Source of the DNA: Agelas oroides
Taxonomy: Eukaryota > Porifera > Demospongiae > Agelasida > Agelasidae
Assembly: GCA_949130485.1 (NCBI GenBank)
Contig: OX422190.1
Location: 1,244,351 to 1,308,350, forward strand
DNA length: 64,000 nucleotides
Direction of reading: 5' to 3'
Below the pieces are notes generated by a model. The model worked only from the letters and a program-made list of their open reading frames with translations. It was not told the DNA's origin and searched no databases. Within the stretch, counting starts at the first letter, position 1. Every line of letters begins with the position of its first letter. The translations under genes were made by a program, and so were the position numbers. Shown in pieces: positions 1-12,300 of this stretch.

Positions 1-232
1 GTGAGTGGGTGGGTGAGTGGGTGAGTGAGTGAGTGAGTGAGTGAGTGAGTGAGTGAGTGAGTGAGCGGATGGGTGAGGGAGGAGTGAGTGGGTGGGTGGG
101 TGAGGGAGGGAGTGGGTGGGTGGGTGGGTGAGGGAGGGAGGGAGTGAGTGAGTGGGTGAGGAAGGGAGGGAGGGAGGGAGGGAGGGAGGGAGGGAGGGAG
201 GGAGGGAGGGAGGGGATAAGGAAGGAGGTGTG
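1..232. repeat. GTGAG / GGGA microsatellite
   Basis: Simple tandem array of GTGAG/GTGGG pentamers and tetramers passing into pure GGGA units from about 170. It lies in the intron upstream of the first PEX5 exon in the window. Short open frames across it translate only to low-complexity sequence. Confidence 0.95.
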
Positions 233-279
233 ATGCTGAAGTCGCCTGCATTCCGTAACACATGTACACACACATGCAG

Positions 280-938
280 GGTTGGCAATATTTGGGCACC
301 ACACAGGCTGACAATGAGCAAGAAATGGCTGCCATTGCTGCTCTAAGAAAGTAAGTTGCACTCTCCTCCTCTTCCTCCTTGTGAACGATAGCCCTACCTC
401 TCCTTCCCCCTCCTCCCTCTCCCCCAGATGTCTAGAGCTAGACCCAGGCAACCTACCAGCCATGATGGCGCTAGCAGTCAGTTACACCAACGAATCACAA
501 CAGACCAAGGTGACCGCCACTAGCACCCTCCACGACCTCAATCCATTGGTTACCCTGCACCCTACCACACTCCTCCCTACCACACTCCTCCCTAACACAC
601 TCCTCCCTACCACACTCCTCCCTACCACACTCCTCCCTACCACACTGCTCCCTACCACACTCCTCCCTACCACACTCCTCCCTACCACACTCCTCCCTAC
701 CACACTCCACCCTACCACACTCCTCCCTACCACACTGCTCCCTACCACACTCCACCCTACCACACTCCTCCCTATCACACTCCTCCCTACCACACTCCTC
801 CTCCCTCCTCTCTTCTTGCCATAGGCTCTTGATGCACTCCGGGATTGGCTCAGATGTAACCCAAGGTATGTCTACACTCATACCTGTGACTTCAGTGGAT
901 ACTACTGAACAATACCACACACACACACATGCACACAT

Positions 939-975
<37 letters not shown>

Positions 976-1105
976 TGTAGCTATTCCTCAGTGGTACCAG
1001 TGGACCAGGCACAAGGAGCTACCAAACCATTCGTCACTTCCTTCATGACCAAGTATGGAGTAGAGATGACATACCTGCACTGATTACATTGCATTCCCCC
1101 CCCCC

Positions 1106-1136
<31 letters not shown>

Positions 1137-2120
1137 ACACACACTCACAGACAGGAACATGCAGAAGTGAGGGACTTGTATCTAAAAGCTGCTCAAATGT
1201 CTCCTGAACAAGTTGATCCTGATATACAGGTGTGTGCATGTGTGTGCTTCACATGTGAGTGTGTGCGTGTGTATGCAAGCGCTGTGTATACATGTGCAGG
1301 GCTTATTGCTGGTATACATGTGCAGGACTTATTGCTGGTATACTTATTGCTGAAATGTTGTGCAGGTTGGTTTGGGTGTGCTGTTCAACTTGTCAAATGA
1401 GTATCACAAGGCTGTGGACTGCTTCTATGCTGCACTGGATGTCAGACCTGAGGTAAGGCAATTTTGGTCACATGACAGTCATCTGACAGTCATGTGATGT
1501 CATGTGATGTCATGTGGTTCTCTATCTCCAGGATGCAATGTTATGGAACAAGCTAGGAGCTACACTGGCCAATGGCAATAGGAGTGAAGAGGTAAGTCAC
1601 TTATTGAAAACTACTGCCTCTCTTGATTATTCTCCAATGGACATACACATACCACACCACACCACACAGGCAATACATGCCTATCGCAAGGCTCTGGAAT
1701 ACCTGCCAGGGTTCACCCGCTCTCGCTACAACCTGGGGATCAGCTGCATCAACCTCAAAGCTTACAGGTGTGTGTTATTGTATCAAGAATTAAACTAAAA
1801 GCCTTAGGAAAACAAGGTCAAAGGTTGCAGCAATCCTTGTCCTGAAATTTCACATACACACGCTTGTACATACCACCCCTTAACACATACATGCACCCCC
1901 ATCCCTCACACACATGCACAGGGAAGCCACAGAGCACTTCCTGACGGCATTGAACCTCCAGCGACAGGCCAAAGGGCCACAGGGCAGCCTCACCCAGATG
2001 TCAGAGAGTATCTGGTCCACGCTCCGACTGGCAGTGACATTTCTGGGGAGGGCAGACCTGGTGGGAAGGGTGGAGCAAAGAGACCTCGACTTTCTTCTGA
2101 GAGAATTTACAGTGGAATAA
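280..2120 (+). CDS. PEX5: PEX5, peroxisomal targeting signal 1 receptor (3' part)
   Basis: C-terminal 262 residues of the cytosolic receptor that binds C-terminal SKL-type signals through TPR repeats and delivers cargo to the peroxisomal docking complex. I place exons at 280-350, 428-509, 825-865, 981-1052, 1151-1229, 1366-1452, 1532-1591, 1670-1767 and 1922-2120; their lengths close exactly in frame. Landmarks shared with animal PEX5 include [72 protein letters not shown] and IWSTLRLAV, which cover the later TPRs and the C-terminal helical bundle. The N-terminal half (PEX14-binding WxxxF motifs, first TPRs) must lie left of the window. Some introns carry minisatellites. The AATAAA signal overlaps the stop codon. 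Identity is essentially certain; individual splice sites are inferred by eye. Confidence 0.95.
563..806. repeat. 15-bp minisatellite in a PEX5 intron
   Basis: About 16 copies of a 15-base unit containing CTCCCTACCACACT with few substitutions. Because 15 is a multiple of three, it makes long spurious open frames on both strands (repeating LPTTL or CGREE). It sits between the exons ending at 509 and starting at 825. Confidence 0.95.
916..1145. repeat. CA microsatellites and poly-C run
   Basis: A CA tract at about 916-971 and a C-run followed by CA repeats at about 1096-1145 flank the PEX5 exon at 981-1052. Confidence 0.9.
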
Positions 2121-2121
2121 A
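2116..2121 (+). terminator. PEX5 poly(A) signal overlapping the stop codon
   Basis: AATAAA at 2116-2121 contains the TAA stop at 2118-2120, implying a 3' UTR of only tens of bases. Further A/T-rich AATAAA-like sequence occurs near 2215, so the site actually used is not proven. Confidence 0.6.
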
Positions 2122-3471
2122 GTGTGTTTATCAGAGTCCTCTATTAAATTTTTATGACATGCTTTCTATCTAGTGTTGATGGCGTGTTCCTGTTTCTGAA
2201 TGACACAATTATACTAATAAATTTATGGTGTCACATAACTGCTTGGAGTCAGCTATCTATGAAGTGTCCCTCATAGTATACTGTAATATACTGGAGTATA
2301 TATATATATATACTGAGGGATGTCTGGAGTATACTGTGATATACTGCTTGTTGAAGAGTCACCAAAAACTGTCAAGAAAATCAGGGACCTCCCTGTATAC
2401 TCCAGCTCTAAACTGCTGAGAAATGTGTTAATTCAATTCTGAGGGTGGTCTTTCATGCTTGTTTCTTCAAAATTAACACCCAAAACTGTAGATCCTCTAC
2501 CTAGCTGAGAGTACCAGTTGCAAATTGGATAAGACATTTTCAGAGCACCTCTAATAGGGACACTTTGGTGAGTTGATAAAGTGTCCAATTAGCAAGAAGT
2601 CCTCACCTGGTCAATGAGGAAGCCAGATCTTTCTTATCTGATGCAAAACCACAGCTAGCTTGTTACTGAAGGTTCTTGCGACTTGTCAGAGCAAACACCT
2701 CTAGTCAAAGCACCTTTGAGACCAATGTCCTGTAAATCATTTTAGGGATGTCATTTAAGAGGGCAATATCCCTAACCAGGTGAAAGAATTGAGTCCCAGC
2801 TTGCCTGAAATAACAGCAGTTCACTATCCATAGATAGATATTTTGGTTTCAATTTCAATTTTCGTTTTTGCATTAGAGAAGTTCCATTGTATATCAAATT
2901 AAACACAGGCTTTCCGTCTGGATTTTGTATTTCAGCTTTGAAGAAAAATCCAAAGCTACAAGACGAAATCCGGAATGGAAAGCCTGGGTTCAAGGCTACT
3001 TCCACTGAACACACATAGTACTCCTAGCCTCGTTCCCAGGCCTCCCCCATTTTCGTTCTTTGGTTTGCGTTCAGTATAATACACAGAAGCAGAAGAGCGT
3101 GTATTATACTGAAATTATACTGAAAGCAAACCGAAGAACGAAAACAGGGGAGGCCTGGGAACGAGGCTAAGTACTTCCACTAAACACACATCCGGAATGG
3201 AAACCCTGGGTTCAAGGCTACTTCCACGGAACACACATCCGGAATGGAAAGCCTGGGAACGAGGCTAAGTACTTCCACTGAACACACAGTCATAGTTGAA
3301 GGAAATGGTAATTAGGAATTTCTAAAACGAAGGCACATAATTGGAGGAAAGGAGCAAAACACAACAGCACACAAAGCTTGTGGTACATGTTAGAAAATCA
3401 AGAGAATCACGACAACAAACAAACATGGGGCGGGGAGCGGAACAAACAAACAAACACAGGCCGGCCAGCTT
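2122..3471. other. Intergenic region, PEX5 to SAND/SAM gene (tail-to-tail)
   Basis: No coding sequence seen. It contains a palindromic element (3025-3169) and three partial copies of a segment with TCCGGAATGGAAA...CCTGGG...TTCCACTGAACACACAT near 2970-3015, 3186-3235 and 3237-3285, which look like nested or tandem fragments around that element. Confidence 0.7.
3025..3169. mobile_element. Palindromic MITE, TAGCCTCGTTCCCAGG family
   Basis: The ends are inverted copies: TAGCCTCGTTCCCAGGCC at the left and its complement at the right, and the arms pair along most of the element (CGTTCTTTGGTTTGC versus its complement). No coding capacity. Many other copies occur in this window, almost all in introns or spacers. 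Confidence 0.85.
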
Positions 3472-6171
3472 CTACTGTATAGGCGGATGTCTCAGCCTGC
3501 TAATGGTGTCCAACAGACGTAACGCCGGTCCCAGCTTCATGCTAAATCTCTCAATCAAGTGTTGTTCTCCAAGAAGAAACAAAGACTGTCCGTCTATTTC
3601 ACTCTGCTGAAATGCCTCTGCGTAGTCGCCGTAGCCCTGCAGTCTCAGAAACTCGGCTACTTCTTCTGCGTCCCACTCTTTAGGTTTGCAGGTGAAAGTG
3701 CCTAGTTCTGTTCGGTGGCCAATGTACTTTTTGTTTGTAGATCGCCGTGAACGACGGGGGAGGAAGTCAGAGGTATCTGAAAGGAAGGGACCAGTATGCA
3801 ATTGAACTACGTGATGGAACAAAGGTTGATAATTACTACCAAGTACTCCTGCATTCATAATATTGTATAAGAAACTGGAATTGCCTGCATGCATGAACAA
3901 TAAATCTCCCAGAGACAAAGAAAGGCACACTAACAGCCCGTTTACACTACGTAGCGGTATCGCTCCAGTTTGATAGGGTTTGTAGGCCCTGTTTGGAGTG
4001 GTTCAGTGTGGTTCAGTTCGCGTTTACATTACGAGATAACTCGAACCGTTTCGACCCAGAGCACTAGTGTAAACGGGCTGTTAGATGTTAGAGGGACTTC
4101 CACCCACTTCATGGCCGACATAAATTTCCCAATTTGTATCAGAGTTTCTGTCTATAGCTGAGTTATCTTTGCCACCTGCAAGTGACCTTTGCCCCTTGGC
4201 AGATGTTACTATAGAGATAAGGGCTTCATTATCACAATCTAAGGTGAGATCTATTGTGAGCAGGAAGTGAGAACTACATGTACTACACTGGAGGGAGAGA
4301 GGACCATCTCACTGCCTTGCCACCAGTTTAGCTTTTCTCCAACATCCTTTCTTTGAAGGCCTTCTACCCAGTTCTCAAGTACACACCCTCACACCCAGGG
4401 TCTCTCTCCCGCACATAGTGAAACATGCGTGGGTACAAGGCTAGTTCACAGGCTGTGACGAGAGTTTGTCGACTACATAAAGGCTAACACACTTCTCCCA
4501 TGTCACAATGTACACTATATACAACGAACCTCATTCCCAGACTCACACACTGAGAGCATGAGAATCTGGGAATTAATCTGGCTAACCTTACAATCATGTG
4601 AATTGTAGGGAGCCATGGAGAGAAAAAGTGGGTGACCACGCTAGCCCTTATGGCACCAACTACCAATCATGTTACTTCAAGTGAAGGCCACATATACTGT
4701 ATCTCTGTACACATCAGGATCTCCCTTTTCTTCACACTGTAGGTTCTACTGTAAGTTCTACTGTAAGTGACCATGTGTGTTTTATACCTATAACCGAGAC
4801 AGCCTTCACACTAATATCAGACCCTCCCATTTTGTGACACATAGTATACGTACCAATGACAGAATTGGAGGTCTGCCCGTCCTCCCCCTCTCCTGCCGTC
4901 ACATGAGAGGGCTTGTACTCCTCTTCATTTGAACTACCCTCCTGTGCCACCTCTAAGTATGTGTGTGTGTGTGTGTGTGTGTAGAGAGAGACAAGTCCAA
5001 TCAAGTTTCATGGTTCTACACACTTCAATAAAAACAGCAACAGTTCAGTTCTGCTTGAACATTGTGAACTCTGTAACACTAGAAGCATAACCATTTCTAG
5101 TAGGTAGACCATCAAGCAAGCTACACATTCTTGTAAGCTTTGGCAACTACATAAATTTGGATGATCTGATCGCACTCACCGCAACTTTTATGACAGATTA
5201 TGTCCAACATAACTGTAACTAAGCTAAACCTTCTCGCTTGTTGAACGTAGTTTCCATTAAAATTAGCTAACCCTCTTCTTGGACTAAAAGACGGTTGATG
5301 AACCAGAACCTCCTACCATCGAAGCCCTTTGTAAGTGACAGGATGTTTCACCTTCCTTACCTCCACTTGGTGACCACACTCTCTGCACCTTGGGGGGCCT
5401 CCCTCGCTTCCTCTTCACTGGAGGGGCCCCCTCAGTTGCCATAGCAACAGACTGACTGGGGATATCTCCTCCCTGGGGTTGTACACTCGGTCCACCACCA
5501 TCAGCTGTGGCTTGGCTCAGACGTCGCCGCTTCACCTGCAAGGCCAGCTCCCCTTCTTGTCTCAAGTGTTCCGTAGCTTCTCCTGAACAGATCTTACATG
5601 CGCAGCTTTTGGGGTGTTCCTTGAATAGCCCCTGACTGATGTACTCCTTCAGGCAACGCCCCTTCAGGCGAATACTCCGCTTCCAGTCCTTGGAACTTTG
5701 GCGCCCAGATACCGCCTGGAATTCGTTGGGGGTGATCCAGCGACCCTTGAAAAGCACGCACCGCCCTATGCTCCCGCGTGCAAACCTGTTTAGGTAGAAT
5801 CTGGCCTCGTTCTCTGCGCAGCTCACGGCTACATACTCCCCGTATTCGTCAGTTTGATAGAGGCTGCTGTTAGTAGCCTGGGGGATGCGTGTCTGCGAGT
5901 CGCTTGACGTGGTACTGCCGGTCGTACTGGTGGAAGAATTACTGCTCCCGCTATCGCTGGACTCGCTTGAGCTTTCTTCTTGGTCGCTGTGGCTCTGCTC
6001 GGCGTCCCACCCCGCCTCCTCCGAACCCACCCCACCGTCACCGTTCTCCGTGATCCGCTCCAACGCTGGTGGTTCTCGCCTCGGCTTCTTTATCTCCTGA
6101 GCAGGAGGAGGAAGCTTCTCGTCAGAGTGGAGGAGCGACTCGGGGTCCCTGCCTCCTTCCCACGCCTCCAT
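3472..6171 (-). CDS. SAND / AT-hook / SAM domain nuclear protein
   Basis: Three exons (6171-5361, 4952-4854, 3776-3472) encode 404 residues and close in frame. Residues 1-100 are acidic and Ser-rich. A SAND DNA-binding domain follows with the diagnostic KDWK core at 161-164 and a downstream Cys cluster (CACKIC, 190-195). An AT-hook (KRKRGRPPK) lies at 253-261. The last exon holds a SAM domain beginning at W-D-A-E-E-V and ending at the C terminus. SAND domains (DEAF1, GMEB, Sp100) bind DNA; this SAM domain resembles those of chromatin proteins such as SAMD and polycomb-type factors, so a transcription or chromatin role is inferred. I do not know a one-to-one named vertebrate orthologue, so no symbol is given. 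The start is the first ATG of the long frame. The GMPS stop lies only 180 bases upstream. Confidence 0.88.
3931..4083. mobile_element. MITE with TAACAGCCCGTTTACACTA termini
   Basis: Inverted termini TAACAGCCCGTTTACACTA and its complement bound about 153 bases in the intron between the second and third exons of the SAND/SAM gene. The flanks fit a TA target duplication. No coding potential. Confidence 0.8.
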
Positions 6172-6350
6172 CTTGCTCCTGAGCTACAACACCACCGTCA
6201 CTCTCTAAGACAAGCCGCCTCGCTCTGAATAGCAATATTCTACTACGCATGCGCAGTATCAGAGAACAATAATCTGAACTATGAACTTTGTACAATGATT
6301 TTTTTTACATGGTGCCATGCAGGTGCAATAATACTGTCTACCATTGCTAT

Positions 6351-9300
6351 TCATTCCCATTCTGTAGTTCCAGGCGGTTTGGGAGTCAAGTCATATAGAA
6401 CCCGGGATATTCCAGACACCCCTTGCAGCGCATGGACCATTTCAGAGAGGATCTGTAGAGAGGAACAAAAGAGCACATATAGAACATTTGTGTGTTAGCG
6501 TGGAAAATATTCATAGTTTTTTGTGATGATATTCAAAGCATTGATGGATTATTTTAGTCACACCCCTTGGTAGGGACATAGGCATAAAACCAGGGAGCTG
6601 GTAGCCACCTCAGAAAGTTCTCTCTGCTAGCCAGCACCTTAGCATACAGTAGTAAGTACTGATTGATAATCTCGAGCTTTCCTCGGCTACCAAGTGCAGT
6701 GAACTACAGTTCTATCCCACCAAGGCCAGCTGTCAGCATGTACATAAGCGTGGGAAATGGGGGGCAGTAGGGGCATTTGCCCCCCACACTATACCAGACT
6801 ATAATATATCTGTGTCGCTACCTTTTCAACTTGCAGTGCGAATTTGGCCATTGGCTGAGCAGTGGCATCAGTCAAACCAGCAATCTGTACCCGGGGTGCA
6901 GACTCAAAAAAATTTGTAGCCCCTGAAATGTGATGTTTACACTTGATCTGGCTTTTGCCTCTTGTCTAGCCACCAATCTGCAATCGCTATACTAAATGAA
7001 CTATTCTAGTGGCTGTTTTGGCCCAAAAACGACCTCAGAAGCAATCTTAGAGCATCTAAATTCTCCCGGTGGTGCATCCCTTCAGACCTCCCTCGCTGCT
7101 GCGTACTTACACACACAACACTACCCCAATCAGAAGTATCTTCCCACACCACTGATGTAAGTGGTCCATACATTCAATGTACCACATCCTAACACAGCCT
7201 CGTTCCCAGTCCTTCACCACAGTGACGATAGCTGTGAAATGAGGACTGGGAACGAGGTTAATCCCACCACAGGTCTCTAACACTAGCCTCATTCCCAGGC
7301 CGTTCCCACCTCCAGTTTTTGATCGCTTGCAGTATGCAAAAACGGAGGGGGAAGGCCTGGGAGAAAGAGTCACGTGTGTGATGTCAGGTAGACGTGAGGG
7401 GGGGGGGTGCCCGACGAAGAATCTCGAGGTCCTTCTTGTAATATAGTTCGAAAGACAGTGTCAATACAGCTTGTTGTTCGGTAGACTCGAGGCTGATCAA
7501 CACAAAGTTTGTGAGTTACAATGATCGGGCACCCCCCCCCCCCCCCCCCCCCCACCCCCCCCCCCCCACATCTACCTGACGTCACACATGTGACTCTTTC
7601 TCCCAGGCCTCCCCCCCTCCATTTTTGCATACTGCAAGGGATCAAAAATTGGAGGCGGAACTGCCTGGGAACGAGGCTATCTAACACAGGTACAATGTAG
7701 TTTGAACAGGTGCACATTATCCCAATCTCACACCCCCAGTTTTCAATGTTTGACTGATACTGCAAACCAGACTGATACTGCAAACCATGGGTGGGAACAC
7801 CTGCCATTAGCCTGTGTGTCTCATAGATGAAGCCATGTCTAGGTGAACTCTCCTTCCTTCCTTTGATCTAGAGAGTCTAGGAGACTGGAGTGTTGTTAAT
7901 GTAATCCTAGGCCTTTATACCAACCCCCTCAGTGAAGGGCTATTTGCCAATTTTATTTGTCATTTTTATTTGTCATTTTTATTTGGGTTTTCACCAAAAC
8001 TATGTGTAGCAAGTGGACAAATCACCCAAAGTACTTGTGTGTAGTTTATCAGGTTTGTGTAGCCATCTTTCAACTGGAACTGTATCAGCAGAGTGTAGAG
8101 ATCTATCACTGGAGTTGTCAAGAGTATGCAATGTTGAAATGGAGCTGTGAGCATATTGAAAGCTGAGGGTGTGAGAGGCTGGGAAGGAGGTGACCACGTT
8201 GTTTGTGCACAAGTGTGTTCATTGTTTCTTCTTGTTTGGCAATTATCGTACATCTATCAGTACTAGACTGGTGACATGATAGGCGGAAAGACAGCTCAAT
8301 TATTCTTACGTCTATATAATTATCATGTCAGCAAGAGTGCATGAAAAATGACGTCATCATGCGCTCTTGTGTCAGTGCAGTACTGGTGACAGGCGGAAAG
8401 ACAGCTCAATATTATTATTGAATCATTCTTACATCTATCAGTACTGGTGCACCAGTGATAGGCGGAAAGACAGCTGCCTAAAGCAGACAGAACAACTGCT
8501 ACAGAGTTGACTGTAAACAACTGTGAACCATCATTGGAGATAATATCTTGCTGACACAACCTTTCTGACTTGAACATGGCACAAAGTAGCCTCGTTCCCA
8601 GGCCGTTCCCAGCTCCAGTTTTGATCGCTTGCAGTATAAAAACAGAGGGGAAGGCCTGGGAGAAAGAGTCACGTGCGTGACGTCAGGCAGTCAAGCCTGA
8701 GAATGAGGCTAGCAAAATAATTTATGCCTACAGTTTTTTTCATCACTTGCAGTATAAAATGCCACTCCAAGTTACGAAAAGCAGAGAAGGGACCCCAAGA
8801 ATGAGACCAGCAAAATGGGCAGCTTTGCCTAGCTTTATGTCTAGGACTGCCCTCAAACAGAAAGTGTTGCTAGGAAGCAGGGAGTCTCACATTCAGGGGG
8901 AGGTGCCTTCCAGGCGTGGCAGGGATGCCAGTCATAAAGTCTGAAGTAATGAATGTCCTTATGACAACTGAGCGTTGACAAGAGGGTAGTACTGGACGCT
9001 GTTCTGGGTCTCGGTCAAAGTGTATTGGAATCAGGACAACTGGCATCTGACTTACGCATCCGAGTGCATCTGGAGGAAGAGGAGAGGGGAGAGGGGCCAA
9101 ACAACTTCAAGAATTGTTCTCAGCTAAAATAGTAACAAAAAATCTGCCGAAAATTTATAATAGGACATAAGAGGGGAGGGGAGGGGAGGGGAGGGGAGGG
9201 GAGGGGAGGGGAGGGGAGGGGAGGGGAGCCAAACAACTTAGGAGTGGCTGCAGGTGTTCTAACAATCCACACAATATTTCACTTGTTTCTTGGTTGCTAT

Positions 9301-12300
9301 TTCCTAAAATGTTCTTCAACACATTACACATTTATATTTCCCTGTTTCGTTCTTTCTTCATTTCCCATTCTCCTGCTGTTAGGCCGACCCATACACAACC
9401 CCCATACACGGCTAACTACTCTAACTTATTTTGTCTCAAGTTGTGAACTTTCTTACTGTGTCTCTCCAGTACAGTGTGTGCGAGATGGTCTGCTTGTCTG
9501 AGTGTGGACAGAACGCCCATGGTAAGGTGGGTGGGCGTCACCTCCTCTATGGGACCCTGCACCATGCTCCCAAACACCCATACCACCCTGCAGATGGAAT
9601 GGAATGGGGACAGAAATTGTAAAAATATAAAGGAATGAAGACAGCAGGGTCAAATGGAATGGAATGGGGACAGCAAGGTCAAATGGAATGGAATGGAGGC
9701 TGCACAGACATGTATATTGCACTAGCAAATCTACTACAAAACAAATGAGTAGCTACAAGCACTGTTTCGCTTTCAATACACAAATATTGTTTTAGAAGGA
9801 GATAATTTGTGATGTGCCAAATAACCACTAATGCATTTAACTCAGTCAATGAGGAGATCCAGATAACAAATTTAAGGGCAGGGTTAAGCAACCATCTCCT
9901 TCAAAGGAAATATTTGAGGGAGGGCTTTCTCAGGAAAACCTCAACAGAGGTAGGGCTGAGTGCACTCTGAGAGAGATCTGCATCTGCTGCTAGATTTATA
10001 TATTGCACATATATGGTATATACTTCACCATATGCATTGTACATGTAAGGTATACCATACATATGTAATGTACATACATATGGTATACTTCACCATATAT
10101 GGTATATGGTATACTTTACCTGTTAATGTTGTGACAGACCCTGGGAATGAGTTTGGCGAGGGTCATTATCTCGTCCCAAGGAATCTCATCATCTGAGGAC
10201 AGCACTGCCACGTAGTTGTAGCTCCGACAGTCACCCTAGGAGAGATGAAGACAAGAACATGGAGGGAGGAGAGGTCAGGTGAGAGAGGAAGAGAAGAACA
10301 TGGAGGGAGGAGGAGAAGTCAGGTGACAGAGGAAGACAAGAACATGGAGGGAGGAGGAGAGGTCAGGTGAGAGAGGAAGAGAATAACATGGAGGGAGGAG
10401 AGGTCAGGTGAGAGAGGAAGAGAAGAACATAGAGGAGGAGGAGAGGTCAGATGAGAGAGGAAGAGAAGAACATAGAGGAGGAGGAGAGGTCAGGTGAGAG
10501 AGGAAGAGAAGAACATGGAGGGAGGAGAGGTCAGGTGAGAGAGGAAGAGAAGAACATGGAGGGAGGAGAGGTCAGGTGAGAGAGGAAGAGAAGAACATGG
10601 AGGGAGGAGAGGTCAGGTGAGAGAGGAAGAGAAGAACATGGAGGGAGGAGAGGTCAGGTGAGAGAGGAAGAGAAGAACATAGAGAAGGAGGAGAGGTCAG
10701 GTGAGAGAGGAAGAGAAGATCATGCAGGGAGGAGAGGTCAGGTGAGAGAGGAAGAGAAGAACATGGAGGAGGAGGAGAGGTTGGATGAGAGAGGAAGAGA
10801 AGAACATGGAGGGAGGAGAGAGGAAGAGAAGAATACGGAGGGAGGAGAGGTCAGATGAGAGAGGAAGGCGAGAGCATGAAGGGAAGAGGAGTGGATGAGA
10901 AAGGAGAAGGATAAAGACAAGAGAGGAGAGGAGAGGTTGGATGAGAGAAGCAAGACCGGATGAGAGAGGAAGGCGAGAGCATGAAGGGAAGAGGAGTGGA
11001 TGAGAAAGGAGAAGGATAAAGACAAGGGAGGAGAGGTTGGATGAGAGAGGAAGACAAGAACACACAGGGAGGAGAGGTTGAAAAAGGAGGAGGAGGAGGA
11101 GAAAGGACGGTAAGAGCATGGAGAAGGAGGAAGAAGATGAGAGAGAACATGAGAAAGAGAGATTGGATGAGGAGATAAGAGCTGATCGGATGACAAACAA
11201 AACCGTCAGCATTTGAGACCTGAACTCCAACGGAGAAGATAGGCAGGAGAGTTGCAGACAGTATGCACTCCTTCGTGATCCTGAGGAGCACCTCCTTCTC
11301 AGACGGGCTGGCAAACTGCTCGATGAGGGTCACCATCGGGGAGGGGGTCTGAGAGCAATGGTGGTAGTCTACGATGTGCGCCAGGAGGGTGTTGGTCATG
11401 GAGAAATCTTCTCGGAGATAAGCGTCTGTCTGGCAAATTACCCGAATAGCCAGGCCTGGTCCTGTGTGAGAGTAAGAATAAATAGAAGAGGCTTTCTGTT
11501 ACCAAGTTTGAAGGCAACTTTGCTGTTCATGAACTATCTACTGTCACATGACACGATTCCTGCAGTCCTCGACTCCACCACAACTACTGTTGATATGAAC
11601 TCCCTTTGAACACAAGACTAGTAAGGTCGTAGTTCAATCCCAAGGTCATGTTCAATGCCACATAAGTGTAAGTGTACATAATTGAATCAACTACAAGACT
11701 CATCTCAGCCACAAACCGGTCTGTATCTTATGAAATGCTTACTGTGTACCTCCTCAGTGAGCTGAAATCAACAGTATACTGTAGCTTGCAGTACAAATAG
11801 CGCTTGTACTGCAAGCGACGATAGCTGTGGTAGAGGACTGAGTATGAAGATTGTAGCAATCGTGTTACATGGGAACGAGGCTAATTGATGCATACGTACC
11901 TGGAAAGGGATGTCTGTACACGAGCTCCTTTGGTAGTCCTAGCTCCTCCCCGAGCTGTCGCACCTCGTCCTTGTGGAAGTCACAAAGAGGCTCAATGACC
12001 CGACCCTAAAAGAAGGGAGTCATTCATAAAATGCACGATCCAATCTAGTGCAAAAATTCAATTCTGAAAATTTGTGGGTGAATCTAAGGAGGAATAAAAT
12101 TAGCTAATTATAAGGCAGCGTTCACTTACTCGTTTCCGCAGTTCTCTGACCAGTTCCGTGTCATTATGGTGCGTCTTGATGACCTGGGCGTTGCTACTGA
12201 CCTTGGCAGACGCACTCTCGATCAGGTCCGGTCGCAACGTACCTGGGGTGAAGTATACACACCTAGACATGTGACTAGTGGAAAAATTTCCAGTGCACTG

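Noticed and set aside
482..968. Long frames on both strands with repeating LPTTL, VVGRS or CGREE
   Set aside because: They are products of a 15-bp minisatellite and CA repeat inside a PEX5 intron; the period is a multiple of three, so all frames stay open.
10697..11399. Several 150-200-codon minus-strand frames rich in Ser/Leu/Pro
   Set aside because: They read a polypurine/polypyrimidine minisatellite in a GMPS intron; only 11220-11461 within them is a real exon.
11600..11700. tRNA-like B-box (GTAGTTCAATCCC) suggesting a tRNA or SINE
   Set aside because: No matching A-box, cloverleaf or poly-A tail could be built; too weak to report.
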